NCBI GenBank assembly: GCA_916610825.1 | Contig: OU744454.1 | Span: 13,656,336 to 13,720,335 of the forward strand | DNA length: 64,000 nt | Source: Haliclystus octoradiatus | Lineage: Eukaryota; Cnidaria; Staurozoa; Stauromedusae; Haliclystidae | Direction of reading: 5' to 3' | Shown: positions 51,000 to 63,039 of the stretch, one piece after another | Numbering within the stretch: position 1 is the first letter of the stretch | How the letters are laid out: each line of letters opens with the position of its first letter | Notes under the pieces: model-generated | The model's database searches: none | Told to the model about the DNA's origin: nothing | What the model saw: the letters and a program-made list of their open reading frames with translations, nothing else | Translations under genes and position numbers: made by a program

Positions 51000-53900
51000 A
51001 TTGAAATCATTGCCGATTATCGTAGTTTGTTGCCTTTACGTAACCCTCTCAATAGTATTGACGTTTCTTTTATTCATCGAAATTAAAAATTTTTCCCATC
51101 AATTGATTCATTCTATGCATGAATTTAAATTTCGTTAGAGAAACTATATACTTCAAATGTGATGATGAAAAATCTTGCAGAGCCATGCAAACTGTTATTG
51201 CACATTATACTATAATAGGAAGCTATATATTTCTCAAATCCATACATGAGATTTGAAAGTGTTACATACGATTTACATAAATAGACTTCAATTTCTTTCA
51301 CATCATGTACTAACACTATGTAATAACGATAGAGCATGTTCTATTATACGCATCTGAAATGTTGTTTCTCTCAACCACACTATTGACTCTCCTTGATTCA
51401 GATTTTGACAACCAGGCTTCTTCGGGATTACATTGGCCCAAAAATTTTCACTTACTATTGACTGCTAAACTTAGGAACAATTTCCCCACCTGACTTGCCT
51501 TACACAACTTCAGATGTTTTGTTTGGCTCTGAAGAGGGATAAAAGTCGTATGCTCCATAACCACTGCAAGGCATCCTCCACTGGCAACCGAGGATATGTG
51601 CAAATATAGATATTTTCATAATGTTTTGTATCGTGAATATTCTTGTCTAGTTTCTTCGTCAAGCCAGCAAATGCCTGAACTTGATTTGTGGCGTTCTTTG
51701 TGTTAGCAAATATGTTAGGTAAACTCAGGACGGCACAAGTAATTATTAAAAAGTGGAAAGCACGACAGTTCAAGAATAATGAGGATTTTTATACACGAGT
51801 TCACAACAACAATCTCATATTATTAATGAAACTCGCCTACTACTGGTTTTGTTAATAATTTCTCATTTGTTGTTGCAAACTCGTGAACACTCACTTTCAC
51901 GCTTTATTTCTTCATTAAAATTGCTGTTATGATTACAAAATTGGCCTTTTACTAAAGCAATAATTTATCTCAGGCTTGACGAATAACTGTAACGTATATT
52001 CATTGTTGTCCATCTGTCAGCTTTCATATCGCGTAATCAATAATAATCTATCAAAGGATGCCGATACATAGATACGCATTTAGTGTTACGCACATTTTTT
52101 ATCATATAGGATTGATATACATAGATTGACTGCATTTCTTTCAAAATGGAAACCATAGACGTACATTTACTTCCAATCCCATTGAACACCTTTGAAGAAA
52201 TATTTACCAAGGAAAAATTCTGAACCATGTTTTGAATAATGTATAAGCGATTCATTTTCTCTGGAAAGCAGAGCGATAAAACTTACGACTTGCATCATTT
52301 AGTTTTACAATTATAAAAATAGCGCTCAGATCGCATGCTTTTACACAATCATCAGCCATCTTGTTGATTATTGACTCCAAAAGGCGGCTGTACTAGAAGT
52401 ATCGAATATTCCTAGATTATCATGGATTTTCAATTCATGTATTCAACTATAAATTAAATATCGAAAGTAGACTTCGAACCCTGTCAAGTCAATTTTTCCA
52501 ATTTTTGAAAATTTTTGGATATTAAGCTTTCACAAGTTGTGCAATGGTTTTGTCCACGTATCGAATCAAAGTTTAGAAAAACACACACACATACATCAAT
52601 AAAATTTTTCATATTTTTCAAACTGACACAAGAAATGTAAATGGCACCTGCAGCATCGAAATTCTATTAAAAGCAAACCCCAGCAGTTGCTTTGCAGAGC
52701 TACGTGAACACTAACTATCTAATCAGCTAACGACTAGGATCTGGAATAATCAATTTTGCTGCTAAAAAAGTTAAGATGGCCAAGATTAAATAATACATTT
52801 AGCGAATTGGAATTTTACAGGGAAATAAAGGAAAAATTAATGACGCTTCCATACAGCCTAAATAAAGTTTATAAATAGTGCTAATGGTACGCTATTTAAT
52901 CTAAATTTGAAAACATCAACTGATGTTGTGCAGACCACTTCATCGGCTAAAGAGTTTCACATCGGAATGATTCGGCTGGTGAACGAATAAAACGAAGAAA
53001 TTGATGAATTAACATGCTGTATTGCATTAGATTTTAAGCTCATAGGACTGACTGTCCACGCATGTTAAACTTCTAGTTATCATCGGAAAATAATTCATCA
53101 TTTGGTAGGTCCACAATTTCATTTATTTTTTTGAAGACCATTGCATGTCACTCTTCAATCCGCAGCTCGAGAGTTTCCAAGTTAAACTGCAGAAGACGGT
53201 CATCGTAACTTTCGAAATGTATATCGGATAAATAGCAAAGACGTTTCGTAAACTGCTTAAGTTTGAACCCTCTCAATGATGGTAATGTCTTTTATAACAT
53301 GATTAAATAAGCTTGCAGATGACTTACTCTAACTCAGATAAAAGAGTTGACTTCTTAAGTGATAGAAACACGGCAAACGAGCTAGTATATATGGTTATAT
53401 TATTTTTTTCCTAGTAATTATAAGTATTTTTTCGGCTTCATCGTGATTACTTTTTTTCCACGTGTGAGGATAGATATATATAAGTATGGAACAATCTTGA
53501 ACAATCTTCGCTGATCATATTTCTACATGAAAAATTGGGTTCTAAATCGTCAAAGATAATTTCATAACACTATATAAATTGGACTTTCCATATAAACATT
53601 TATAGAATTATATCAGATTCTATTTCTAAATATATCCTTGGAAAAAGAAAATTGGATCGACATAATCAGAACTCACATGGAATACGTATATAAAACTTTA
53701 GCTAAATTAACACTATTTTTCCTACGTAAAACTCATGCCACTGATAACTCGTGATAAGACCAAGATAATAACTATAAATACTATACTCTTTTTTAACAAT
53801 GTATTTTATGAGATAAGAATGTAGAAGGCTAAAATGTATATAATCCGTGTACATTCTTATGAATTGTCATTACAACCATAATCTGGAACTAACACGCATT
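51000..53900. other. Long intergenic stretch, no gene supported
   Basis: An inverted repeat occurs around 51790-51880 (GAGTTCACAACAACAAT and AACAAATGAGAAATTATTAA-type partner near a GTTGTTGCAAACTCGTG). The minus-strand frame 51773-51510 begins with a signal-peptide-like stretch but opens at TTG with no ATG, so it is not called. No conserved domain is seen. Confidence 0.4.
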
Positions 53901-53917
53901 GGACGCAATTGAATAAT

Positions 53918-54865
53918 ATGCATTCATACGAGGAAACATTGTCAGCTAATTGTAACGACACCATAGAGAAATTTGCACTCGATAAATCGCCTGACGGATT
54001 TAAAATATGTATTGGAATTACATTGATAGTAATAGCAATTCCAATTGTTATTATGAACGGTTTAGTAATATTAACCATCTACAAGACACAAATATTACAT
54101 TCAGTAATGTATTACTGTATGGCATGTATGGCAATAACGGATTTCTGTACCGGATTATTTATATTACCAAGCAATGCTATGATATTTCTAACACCAGATA
54201 TATCAAGAAAATGTGTTTTAATTGATATAGCTTCTGTGCCCTCAATCACTACAATACTGGGAACATTTATGTCAGCAATTTTGGTTGTGACTGATAGATA
54301 TCTTACAATATTTCATCCTTTTGTCTACTACCGTATATCATCAAATAAAAGTCAAATCTTGAAAGTTATACTTCCTATGTATTTATCATGTTTCATAACT
54401 TCTATTGCAAGTATCTTCACACGTGATAACATACTTTTCTTTGCTAGCGCTGGTATTTTGATTATTGTTATATTAATATGGAGTATATACGTTCATATGA
54501 AATACATTATTCTCTCAAAACAATTTCGTAGGACGGACAGACGACAACAAAGAGCACTTAGTAATGCAGACACTCTTAATTTTGAGCAAGCTAAAAAAGA
54601 TCGACAAATATATCACATGGTAATTCTAATTTTATTAGCTTTATTCTTCGGCTATTTACCCTTCTTTGTTGTTAGCGCTATAATAAGATTATCTCCTAGA
54701 TTACATTCTATGAGCTATTTATATCCAGTTGCAACTATGATTCTACTCGTGAATTCACTCTTCAATCCATTAATTTACTGCTGGAAAATGAAAGAATTAA
54801 GACGTGGTATACGTAGAATTCTACGTAGAAGCAACTCCATTGGTATCAATACATACACGATGTAG
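53918..54865 (+). CDS. Class A GPCR, paralogue B, intronless
   Basis: A seven-helix receptor of 315 residues, sister of the receptor at 37493. It has MNGLVILTIY in TM1, MAITDFCTGL in TM2, RKCVL with Cys 3.25, VTDRYLTIFHP at the end of TM3, a short ECL2 without Cys, FFGYLPF in TM6 (CWxP altered, Cys lost), and NPLIYCWKM at TM7. The changed TM6 motif and different TM4-TM7 suggest altered ligand or coupling. The start is the first in-frame ATG; the earlier frame opens at TTG. From TM1 to TM3 its DNA is almost identical to paralogue A, then it diverges. It is followed by a hAT-MITE fragment (about 54870-54896). Confidence 0.9.
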   Translation: MHSYEETLSANCNDTIEKFALDKSPDGFKICIGITLIVIAIPIVIMNGLVILTIYKTQILHSVMYYCMACMAITDFCTGLFILPSNAMIFLTPDISRKCVLIDIASVPSITTILGTFMSAILVVTDRYLTIFHPFVYYRISSNKSQILKVILPMYLSCFITSIASIFTRDNILFFASAGILIIVILIWSIYVHMKYIILSKQFRRTDRRQQRALSNADTLNFEQAKKDRQIYHMVILILLALFFGYLPFFVVSAIIRLSPRLHSMSYLYPVATMILLVNSLFNPLIYCWKMKELRRGIRRILRRSNSIGINTYTM

Positions 54866-54899
54866 AAGCACCAAGGCCATTGTAAATAGATGGCTGTGA

Positions 54900-56910
54900 G
54901 AAGAAAAACATGGGAATGTTGGTTTGTCGGGGTGGAACTTTTGGGGACAGACTGCAGAATTTAATAATTGTAAGCGAAAAAAGATCGTAAAAATTTGGAA
55001 ATTACAGCTCTACAATTCCAAATATTCTATACAGCTAAAAAGGTTCGCAGAAATAAATGTAAGCATCAAAACCGCAAATCATCAGACATATAGTTTGGTT
55101 AAGAAAGATAACTGAATTTGATGAGTTTTTGATTGATTTTACGATTAATTCCACTACCAAATCAATTTATATTCATTAATATATTCACCTGATGTTGTGA
55201 CGTTGCCATCGTTGACGTTGTACGTTGCGGTCATAACGTGTTGACATGTAAATATGATACTTGCCACGTAGGTTATATTATGTTAAACAAAATCTTCTAC
55301 TTCGAGATGCACAATATTAAAACTTCAAATTAAAAATAACACGGAAAAACATTTTATCAATTAACAATAATAATGAGATTGTCTACAAAACATTATTTAG
55401 AATATTTATAGCTTAAACTGTATGTTATTGTTTTTGATTGCATTGTAAACATGAAAAGAGATTGTGGTAATAATGTGAGTAGAACAACGAAGTTCTTGAA
55501 CCCATTGTTTTGCCAGACAAACAGACCCATCCAATATGTTAATTTACATTGTTACGAAACCGGTTCTCAAGCATTCACTACGTCATTTTCTTGCTTGAAA
55601 ATGCTTCCCCCTTTTCATTCTGTACAATTCGCTCACATTATATCCTACAATAAGAACGGAAGGACCATACATTCACGGTTTCTTATTGGCAAATCACGTT
55701 GACTATGGAATAAGTGATATAATTACGTCCGCAGCTAAGATGTCCTTCTACAGCAGCTAACCAGTTCCAGCTATTCAGTTGTTTACCGCGGCTAAAAAGC
55801 TAATTTACCGCCGACATTTTTTTGATTAGTTGCAGATATTCAATCAATTTACCGTATCTGAAAATTCAATTTACCGCATGTAATTATTCTAAGCTATCTA
55901 GTTATTTTCCCGCAGCTAAAAAGTCCCTTTATTGCATCTAATTAGAATCAGCTATAAAACCTGTTAACCGCATCTAATTGGATGTATACCGCAGCAAAAA
56001 TTAGTTTTGTCGTACCTACTTAAAATATTTGATTACGTTAATGGCTTTCTGTTACAGAAATCCGTTCAGTGTCATTCTGGATAAAACTGTGATTTAATTG
56101 TTTGATTTGAGCAGGCATTTTGCATTTAACTACACGTGTTCGTATGCATGAAAAATATTCATGTTCGACATGGCTTTCTTGGTGCGAGACTACTCTTCTT
56201 CTGAAGAAAATGCACTCGATATACAACAGCTACACAGCAAAAAGGGAATCGGGAGATACTGGCAATTAATTCGATCAAAGTTTCAATGATAACGCTGACG
56301 CTATGTTATTCATTGACGAAGAAGGAGGATAGTCAAAATATTTTTCTAAACTTCCAGGCGCCAGGATTGAAAGATGCTGCGATAATGATCTATTTAGCTG
56401 CGGCAAAGCCATTTTTCAGCTGCGGAGTAATAATTCCATGCCATAGAATGATGTCAATGGATATCAAGACAGTGCCTAATGATTATTTACAGAAAATTTC
56501 ATCCCATTTCATGTCCAATCGCATTTTTTTGAATAGATATATATTTCTATATTTATTATATAGACAGTATTTCTAATATTAATGTATAAAAGATAGTGTT
56601 ATCTACCTTCTATCATCCTATATAAATAGTCATTTTGGTGACTCATTGGTTAAGTTTGACAGAAGAACAGCTTTCTATCTAATTGTTAAATAAAAGATGT
56701 TCAGGATAACCGTTCATTATATACAGATAGCCACCCGTAATTAATTAGTTGTCTTTTGAAGTCTTATGAATACTGCACGTTATTAATTATTCAAAAAGAT
56801 AAAGTTAAAGTTTCTTGTCAATAGCATATGGTATGACTATTTTGCCAAACATTTTCTTGTGAAGAATCGTAACATAATCAAATTATATATACGAAAGGAA
56901 TTGCAATTGA
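54900..56910. other. Intergenic, with a doubtful BEL/Pao retrotransposon fragment
   Basis: At 55451-55702 a frame ends YNKNGRTIHSRFLIGKSR, which resembles the RNase H to integrase linker of BEL/Pao retrotransposons ('...G...SF..GKSR.AP'), followed by a stop. Too little is left for certainty. About 55720-55990 repeats TTTACCGC and CAGCTA motifs. Nothing else is recognised. Confidence 0.35.
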
Positions 56911-56932
56911 TTTCATATTGCCTGCTTTGTAT

Positions 56933-59900
56933 ATGATTACAATGAAAAACCTTCAATTTTTAATGTGTATTATTGCTTGGATACTTCCAATCAAAGTGTT
57001 GTGCGAATCTGCCGCCGCTACTTTTGTCAGAAAAACATATCAAGACGAAATATCAACAACAGCATGTGGAATCAAACCCTTTATATTTATTAAAGCAGAA
57101 AAGGAAACACAATGTTTGATTAATTGTGCTAGCAATAAAGATTGTACAGACGTTGGCATTTCAAATTCGATAGATGGAGATGGGTATGATTGTTATGTTT
57201 TCCAAGGACACGGGCAATTACTGTTGCCAAATGTTGGTATACAAAGTCTCTATCATGTTATTTATCAAGTAAGTTATTGAAATAACAAATAGAGTAAACC
57301 GATTTAATAATAACTTAAAGTAAATAAGCGCGAGTTCTCATTGGCGCATTTGTACCACGTTATTTGCAGCTCCACGACATTTCATGGCAACATTGAAATT
57401 ATATGGGGTTTTGTTGAAATATTAGTTTCGACAATTCATTACAGCAAATTCAATGATATTTCAGTCCAAAAAATTTGATCTGCGATTGAAGTTTAAATCT
57501 AAAAATACGATAAAAGGCAGCTTTTTGGGAGAGGGATATTCAAATGTAGACATTACTAATTAATAGCTTAAATACTTCAAAAGTTTGTAAAACTAAGTAT
57601 GTTAAATTATTTGCGTTCTGTTTTGATATTTTTGTAATGATGTTTCCGGAATTTTAGGCAAATTACATTTAATGAAAAACTATAATGACCCGGGAGGGGG
57701 GGTAACTTCCATTGCGCTTCTTCGACGGGGTCGTTCAAATGGAACTTTGGCATGATGAACATAAAAAATTTTCACATGATGAAAAAGATGCCCCAAATAT
57801 ATTTTTATGAATGGCAGATTCAGCCAAAACAAATGAGAACAAAAATTTCATAGGCAAAATTTGTTTTCCACCATAAAAAACTTGCAAAGGAGTCAAAAGG
57901 ATACCTCAAAAAAAAATCATAACTAAGCATACCCCAAAATTTTTTTAAGGATTTGAAAAAGGTACCCTTTAATATTTGAAATTCCCCGTATATCCAAAGT
58001 ATGGAAGTTACCCCCCCCCCGGGATAATTACTCATGAAATTGTCTAAACAAAGTCCTTGTTGTACAATGAAATTGATTAGCGACAACGTTTCAGCTCAAA
58101 AGTACCACAAAGTAAAATGAAAACTGCGGCAGAATTTTCTTCTCGTTTATTACTGATTTCTGAAATAGTGAATCGGATGATTTTGCATTACAATGCCTTT
58201 TCCTCAATACAAAAGTAATAAGTAACAGAAGATCATTTGTATTTAGAAATTTGAACGAATATCAAGTAATTTAACATGAAAATTATAGAAGTGTTAAATG
58301 TTGAAACGTTGTTCAAATCACGAATAAGAATAATATATGCTACCGATGACTTATTATGAAATGCTTTACGAAGATTATGTTCTTTGAGAGGCTTTTTCTA
58401 CTATCTCAAATTCAAATTCGTGTTATAGTCGAAACGTCTTCAAATTACTAATAAGAATAATGTATGCTACCTATGGCTTATTATTGAAATGCTTTACGAA
58501 GAAGAAAGCTCCTTTGAAGCTTTTTCTTCTATCTTAAATTAAAATTTGTGTCAATTGAATCCTTTTATTTTCTCTAATGATTACACGACGGGTTTTTCAA
58601 AGTCGCAATCTCATGCGGCTTATCTCTGATGTTTGATAATTATTATAATCTTATTGTTCAATAGTTTCATAATGCTATGATTAATCCTTCTGATCAGAGA
58701 TGGTTTATCGAATTACCTATCTGGGAGAATCCATGTTTTAAACACACCTGTCCATCATATAATTATCAATAAAGATTTTATCATAGTTATTAGATAGTTA
58801 TTATCAAAATTTGGTTTGAGTGAATAAGATATTTTCCGACAGATTGCTATGTAAACTTTCGTAATTTCGAATCTCTAATCTAAAATCATTCAACTCTCTA
58901 AAATTGCCTTACTCATAGGTATCATATTGCCTGAGGTACTGGTAAATCAATGGCAGAGTGCACAATCTGTGCGATTCTAGACGGTGCATAAATGTTTATC
59001 GTTAATAATTATTTCATTTGCATATTTGTATATAAATTTGTTAAAGTGCAAACATAACTGCTTACGGGATGACTCTAAGTCTTTGATTGACTGCGAAATG
59101 TAAGATTATTGTTTGTTTTTATATATATTCACATTCAATGAACATGTCATCAAAAGCTCACAAACTTTAATGTCCTATTTTTATAATTATATATGCTGAT
59201 CAAAAATTCTGGAGAATATACCAACTCCCTCGTATCTTTTTGTTATTTAGACTTAATGCTATTAAGTAGAGCATCATTTTGTTTTCCTTATTGAATACCA
59301 TGTGATGTCTTTGATTACACAGGAAATCCCATTTGCTACGGTAGATTTTATTGTTGTCTTAAGCGACACATTTTCTTAAAACAAGAAATTAAGTGGTGTG
59401 AATATTTCATAAAGAATATATTTTCTTGAATCAAGAATATTTTTCTACGCTAGACTAAACCTGCTTGAATTATTGAAAAGATCGGAGTAATTCCATTAAT
59501 CAAGAATAATTTGCTAGCCTAGTTTAAGTTTGCTGGCTATCATTTATTTGGATATATGAAATTATAGAGTATCAATTCTGTTAAATTTAGCCCTATAAAC
59601 TCATTATGTTTTGTGATCTTGGCTGATAAATTCAATATTCTATAGATTTCGTATATACATATTGTTTTGTTTGCAGGGAGAGAGAAAAGATCTTGGTGAG
59701 TACTTAATCATCGCCTTTTATAATTTTTACAATGAAAAATTAGTCAAAAAAAATTAGTGATTTCTCTGAAAGTTATACATCTGTCTACTGATTCACCAGA
59801 CCATCTAGGATTAGAACGCTACATCATTCTACTTTTTTTAAAGAGTTCACATTCCCAACTATACAAGCAACCATGATTGTAAAACGTTGAACTTCAAGCT

Positions 59901-60730
59901 CGATTTAGTAGAAGTTCTAGTGTGTATAATTTTCTTCTACTTCGCAATTTATGCAGTAATTACAACCAGAGCCATCTATTATAGAGTTGGGACTCACAAC
60001 TTCTTGGGCTCCAAATCACCATTTTCGTTCAATTGAAATCGAGGCTTTGCTTTTGAACAAAAAGTTTTTCGATTTCATTATACTATTTTCGCATCGTTTG
60101 TTCACATTATATAAGACGCTGCTATTTTATTTAGAAACAGTACTTCTTCGTATAATTCAAGGAAATTTAGATAGCTTTCATGCTTGAAGCTACTACATGT
60201 ACTTTTCCGACATTTCGGATTTATCATGCTGCTATCTTTGTTGCCCTAATCGTATTCTAGCCCGGAAAATTTTCATCTGTATTTGTTCATCGATTACAGG
60301 TGCACAATTGGTCACAGACAACCCAGTTTGTTTTAGAAGCAAGGGTGATGACCAAGGAGTGTTTACATTCTATCTACCCTCTGGTCTGTACCGGTTAAAG
60401 CTTCTTCATGTTTCTGGTGGTGTATCATGCTTTACTACGAATAATTTACCGTTGGTTTCATTTGGTTGTGCCTATACAGGACACACTAATCATGTTGTCA
60501 TAACAGACAGTCAAAGAAGAAAAATCATCAGTCATACGGAGTTCACAATCATCGAGGGTAGTAATCTAAGTCCAACATCTATTGCGACTAATCACTATTA
60601 CATGTTTCATGAATGTGATGCATATGGCATGTGGTACCACGAAGCTTTATACAATCATGAAGCACAGGCAAATAATCCAGATTCTGAATCATGCGCCTAT
60701 GTTTACGCTTATCCTAAACCTGAACAATAA
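56933..60730 (+). CDS. Secreted PAN/apple-like protein with unnamed C-terminal domain, paralogue B (3 exons, 261 aa)
   Basis: Exons 56933-57268 (donor GTAAGTTATT), 59677-59695 (a 19-nt microexon, TTGCAG/GTGAGT) and 60300-60730; phases 0 and 1 match, and the joined frame is open to the TAA. The start is the first in-frame ATG, with a second nine bases later; a signal peptide follows (MKNLQFLMCIIAWILPIKVL). The PAN-like exon has TACG, QCLINC, KDC and DCYVF. The C-terminal exon has VFTFYLPSGLYRLKLLHVSGG, a Cys pair (VSCF, FGCAY), and ends HECDAYGMWYHEAL...CAYVYAYP. I recall similar unannotated domains in marine invertebrate proteins but cannot verify this. Same layout as paralogue A; function unknown. 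Confidence 0.8.
57689..58023. mobile_element. CCCGGG-ended dispersed element, copy 3
   Basis: CCCGGGAGGGGGGGTAACTTCC on the left and its complement ATGGAAGTTACCCCCC...CGGG on the right, a good inverted pair. It lies in the first intron of PAN paralogue B. The 88-residue frame at 57820-58086 crosses it and is not believed. Confidence 0.8.
58300..58555 (+). repeat. Tandem duplication, two units of about 125 bp
   Basis: AATAAGAATAATATATGCTACC ... GAAATGCTTTACGAAG ... is repeated head to tail, each unit starting after GAAACGT(T/C). It belongs to the dispersed CGTTG family seen at 36270 and 40627. Confidence 0.75.
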
Positions 60731-60734
60731 TCCT

Positions 60735-61620
60735 CAATTGTTATTGCACTGTGAACCCAGGAACTTTGAAGATACTCATTCAAAAATATTTATAAGCTCA
60801 ATAGAAATAGTTAAACTCCAGAAACTTCTGTCAGAAATATATCAAGCTATAACTTGTTAAATCGAAAATATTTAACTCGTTAACAAAATTGCATCTTAAA
60901 TTCACTCTTATTAAAATAGTCTTTATAATATAATTATTATCCAAGGTTTTCGGAGTGTCATCAGTAGTTCTTATGGTTGCTAGTTATGTGTACAATGTTA
61001 TGTTATGCTTGAAGTTTGCACGCCGTGGGTTTAACCTTGAAGGATATAGCAATACGAAAATCAATTTAAGTGAAGTGCATATTTATCATTACAAATTTAT
61101 AACGTCTTTAAAACTTCATGAGTATCAAATTCAAATAAATTTATTTTTCTTGCTGTATTATGAAGTTCCCATAAAATTTTGCGATATGCTTTGCTATTAT
61201 TAGCAAAAAGTTCTCCATTCTGATTGTTTAAGAGATGTGTGAAAAGTGAAATTACAAAATGGCTGGTTGATTGGGAGTAGTGTAGTGGAGCTCGAAACAA
61301 TATAGTCATCTGTATCAGACTCCTGCAAAAATGTCAAACCATTATCTCAAGAAGTGCATGATTAATCAACCAGAACTACATCAAATGTTTACTATTTTGC
61401 ATAAAAAAATGTTTGTATCAACAAAACTTCATAAATCATCATACAAGCAAATCTGACTATATTTATTTGCAAAAAATGCTTCAATAAAAAGAAGAAATAG
61501 AAAATATGAAAACAAGTTTCAATAGCTCTTTGAAATTGTTTCATGTGATGGTATCATTAAATGCTATGATACTGATTTAACAGAATCAATCTGTGCAGAA
61601 ACACAACCCATAATGGTGAG
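60735..61620. other. Intergenic, nothing recognised
   Basis: AT-rich. Frames at 60955-61203 and 61097-61309 are unmatched. No repeat structure with clear ends. Confidence 0.4.
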
Positions 61621-61621
61621 C

Positions 61622-61771
61622 CTAACAACTGTAGAACATCATGAACTTCTGGAAGTAGCAAAATCTAACCTGACATTTATTCACAGAAACAGCACATTTA
61701 TCTCCCTCATCTAACTCGTCCATAATACTTGATTTACCTATACCTGATCTAAGCAGAATGCAAAGTCGCAT
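61622..61771 (-). pseudogene. Possible fragment of an AIG1/GIMAP-type GTPase (P-loop)
   Basis: A 49-residue frame begins MRLCILLRSGIGKSSIMDEL and continues to AVSVNKCQ, like the start of AIG1/GIMAP GTPases: a beta strand, a Walker A (G/S-x-G-x-G-K-S), then an S-V-T-K-x-C-Q-like box. The first Walker A Gly is replaced by Arg, the distance to the second box is short, and nothing more of the domain follows. It may be a relic or an isolated exon (AG and GT flank 61740-61655). Weak call. Confidence 0.3.
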
Positions 61772-62096
61772 AATTATTAATTTTTATCTGCGCTGCATAT
61801 TAAGGAAGACGCGGACAACTTTTCAGGAAAAGTTGTTGAGATTACCAACAATATATACCGATAACAGCTTTTGTTACAATAGACTATAGCCATGGAAAGT
61901 ACTTATCTAAATATTTTGCACTCATATGTGTTTGTTCATGATTAGTTTATTCCGGTCTGACGATTGCTATAAAAGCATTGAACTTGAATTCTAAAGTATT
62001 ATGAAGGTTTTCTGTGATATCATTGGTCGAAAGATCGTTAATGAAATACGATGGTAAAACATGGCTCTGACAACCTTTAATGGACACCTGAATCAG

Positions 62097-62772
62097 GCAT
62101 GGATTATACGAGCGAACCGAACCTAATACATTTCGATTATTTCATTTATTCGGTTTAAGTTCGCTGTTAGCGGGCTCCGTATAACGCAGTTGAGCTCGCC
62201 AATTTATCAAGTTCGCATAGTCCGAGCACGCTAACAGCGAACATAATGCATTTAGCGCGCCTTCGCGTTACACGAGCGAACCGAATCAAATACACCTTTA
62301 TCACAGAGCCGTGACTGTCTCCGTAATTGCCTTTATATGGCAATAAACCGGGGGTTACAAATTAAAAAGGATTCAAGTAATTGTTCTATTGATGTTTCCA
62401 TGTTGACGTCTTTGATCCGTTCGTAATAGAACAACAAATATTGCTTGATTAAATGTAAATAAATATAAAACATGAAATTTAATTTGTGAGAAATTAAAGT
62501 TATCATGAGGAAGATTTATATATTTTATAAATCTCAAGTTATAACGTAAAATATACAAGATGCAAGACTTTGCCCGCTTCAACGAATAAAACAGTATCAA
62601 AGTATTTTGGTCATGCGAGCAACTTCCAATGTTAAATCACGTTACCTTAAATTACATCACATTAGCTGGATTAATAGTTAAGTTCGCATGTATAACGCGG
62701 CGGGCGAATCTAATTCGATTAGGAGCGAGCTCAATTTCTAAAGGTTCAGTTCAGCTCATATAACCCATGGCT
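62097..62772. mobile_element. Inverted-repeat element with GCATGGATTATA ends
   Basis: The left end CATGGATTATACGAGCGAAC and the right end (complement CCATGGGTTATATGAGCTGAAC) match imperfectly. Interior repeats CGAGCGAACCGAA, GTTCGCTGTTAGCG and TAACAGCGAAC suggest a structured non-autonomous element. Target duplication not clear. Confidence 0.55.
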
Positions 62773-63039
62773 CAACAACATATGTATTGTGTGGAATTTG
62801 TTTTGCTTGCTTCATGAATTGAAATTGAATTTTAAATTGTGAATTGATTATTCGCCATCAAATGAGACTCCAATATTTGTTTTAATTTATAAAAGGGCTA
62901 CCACACGTTTGCAAATGTTTGGGTATATATTTACTACAGTGGGAAAAGGAGCTCGTATTTTTTTTAGCACTTTACTCATGACTCGTGTCTCTCGACTTGT
63001 TTCCGAACGATTTGTTTAGTACAGGCCAGATGTTATATT

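Noticed and set aside
51510..51773. Signal-peptide-like 87-residue frame on the minus strand
   Set aside because: It opens at TTG, has no in-frame ATG, no splice acceptor was found, and nothing follows that looks like a mature protein.
55451..55702. A new gene of 83 residues
   Set aside because: The C-terminus looks like a BEL/Pao fragment; it has no complete domain and ends at a stop, so at most a relic.
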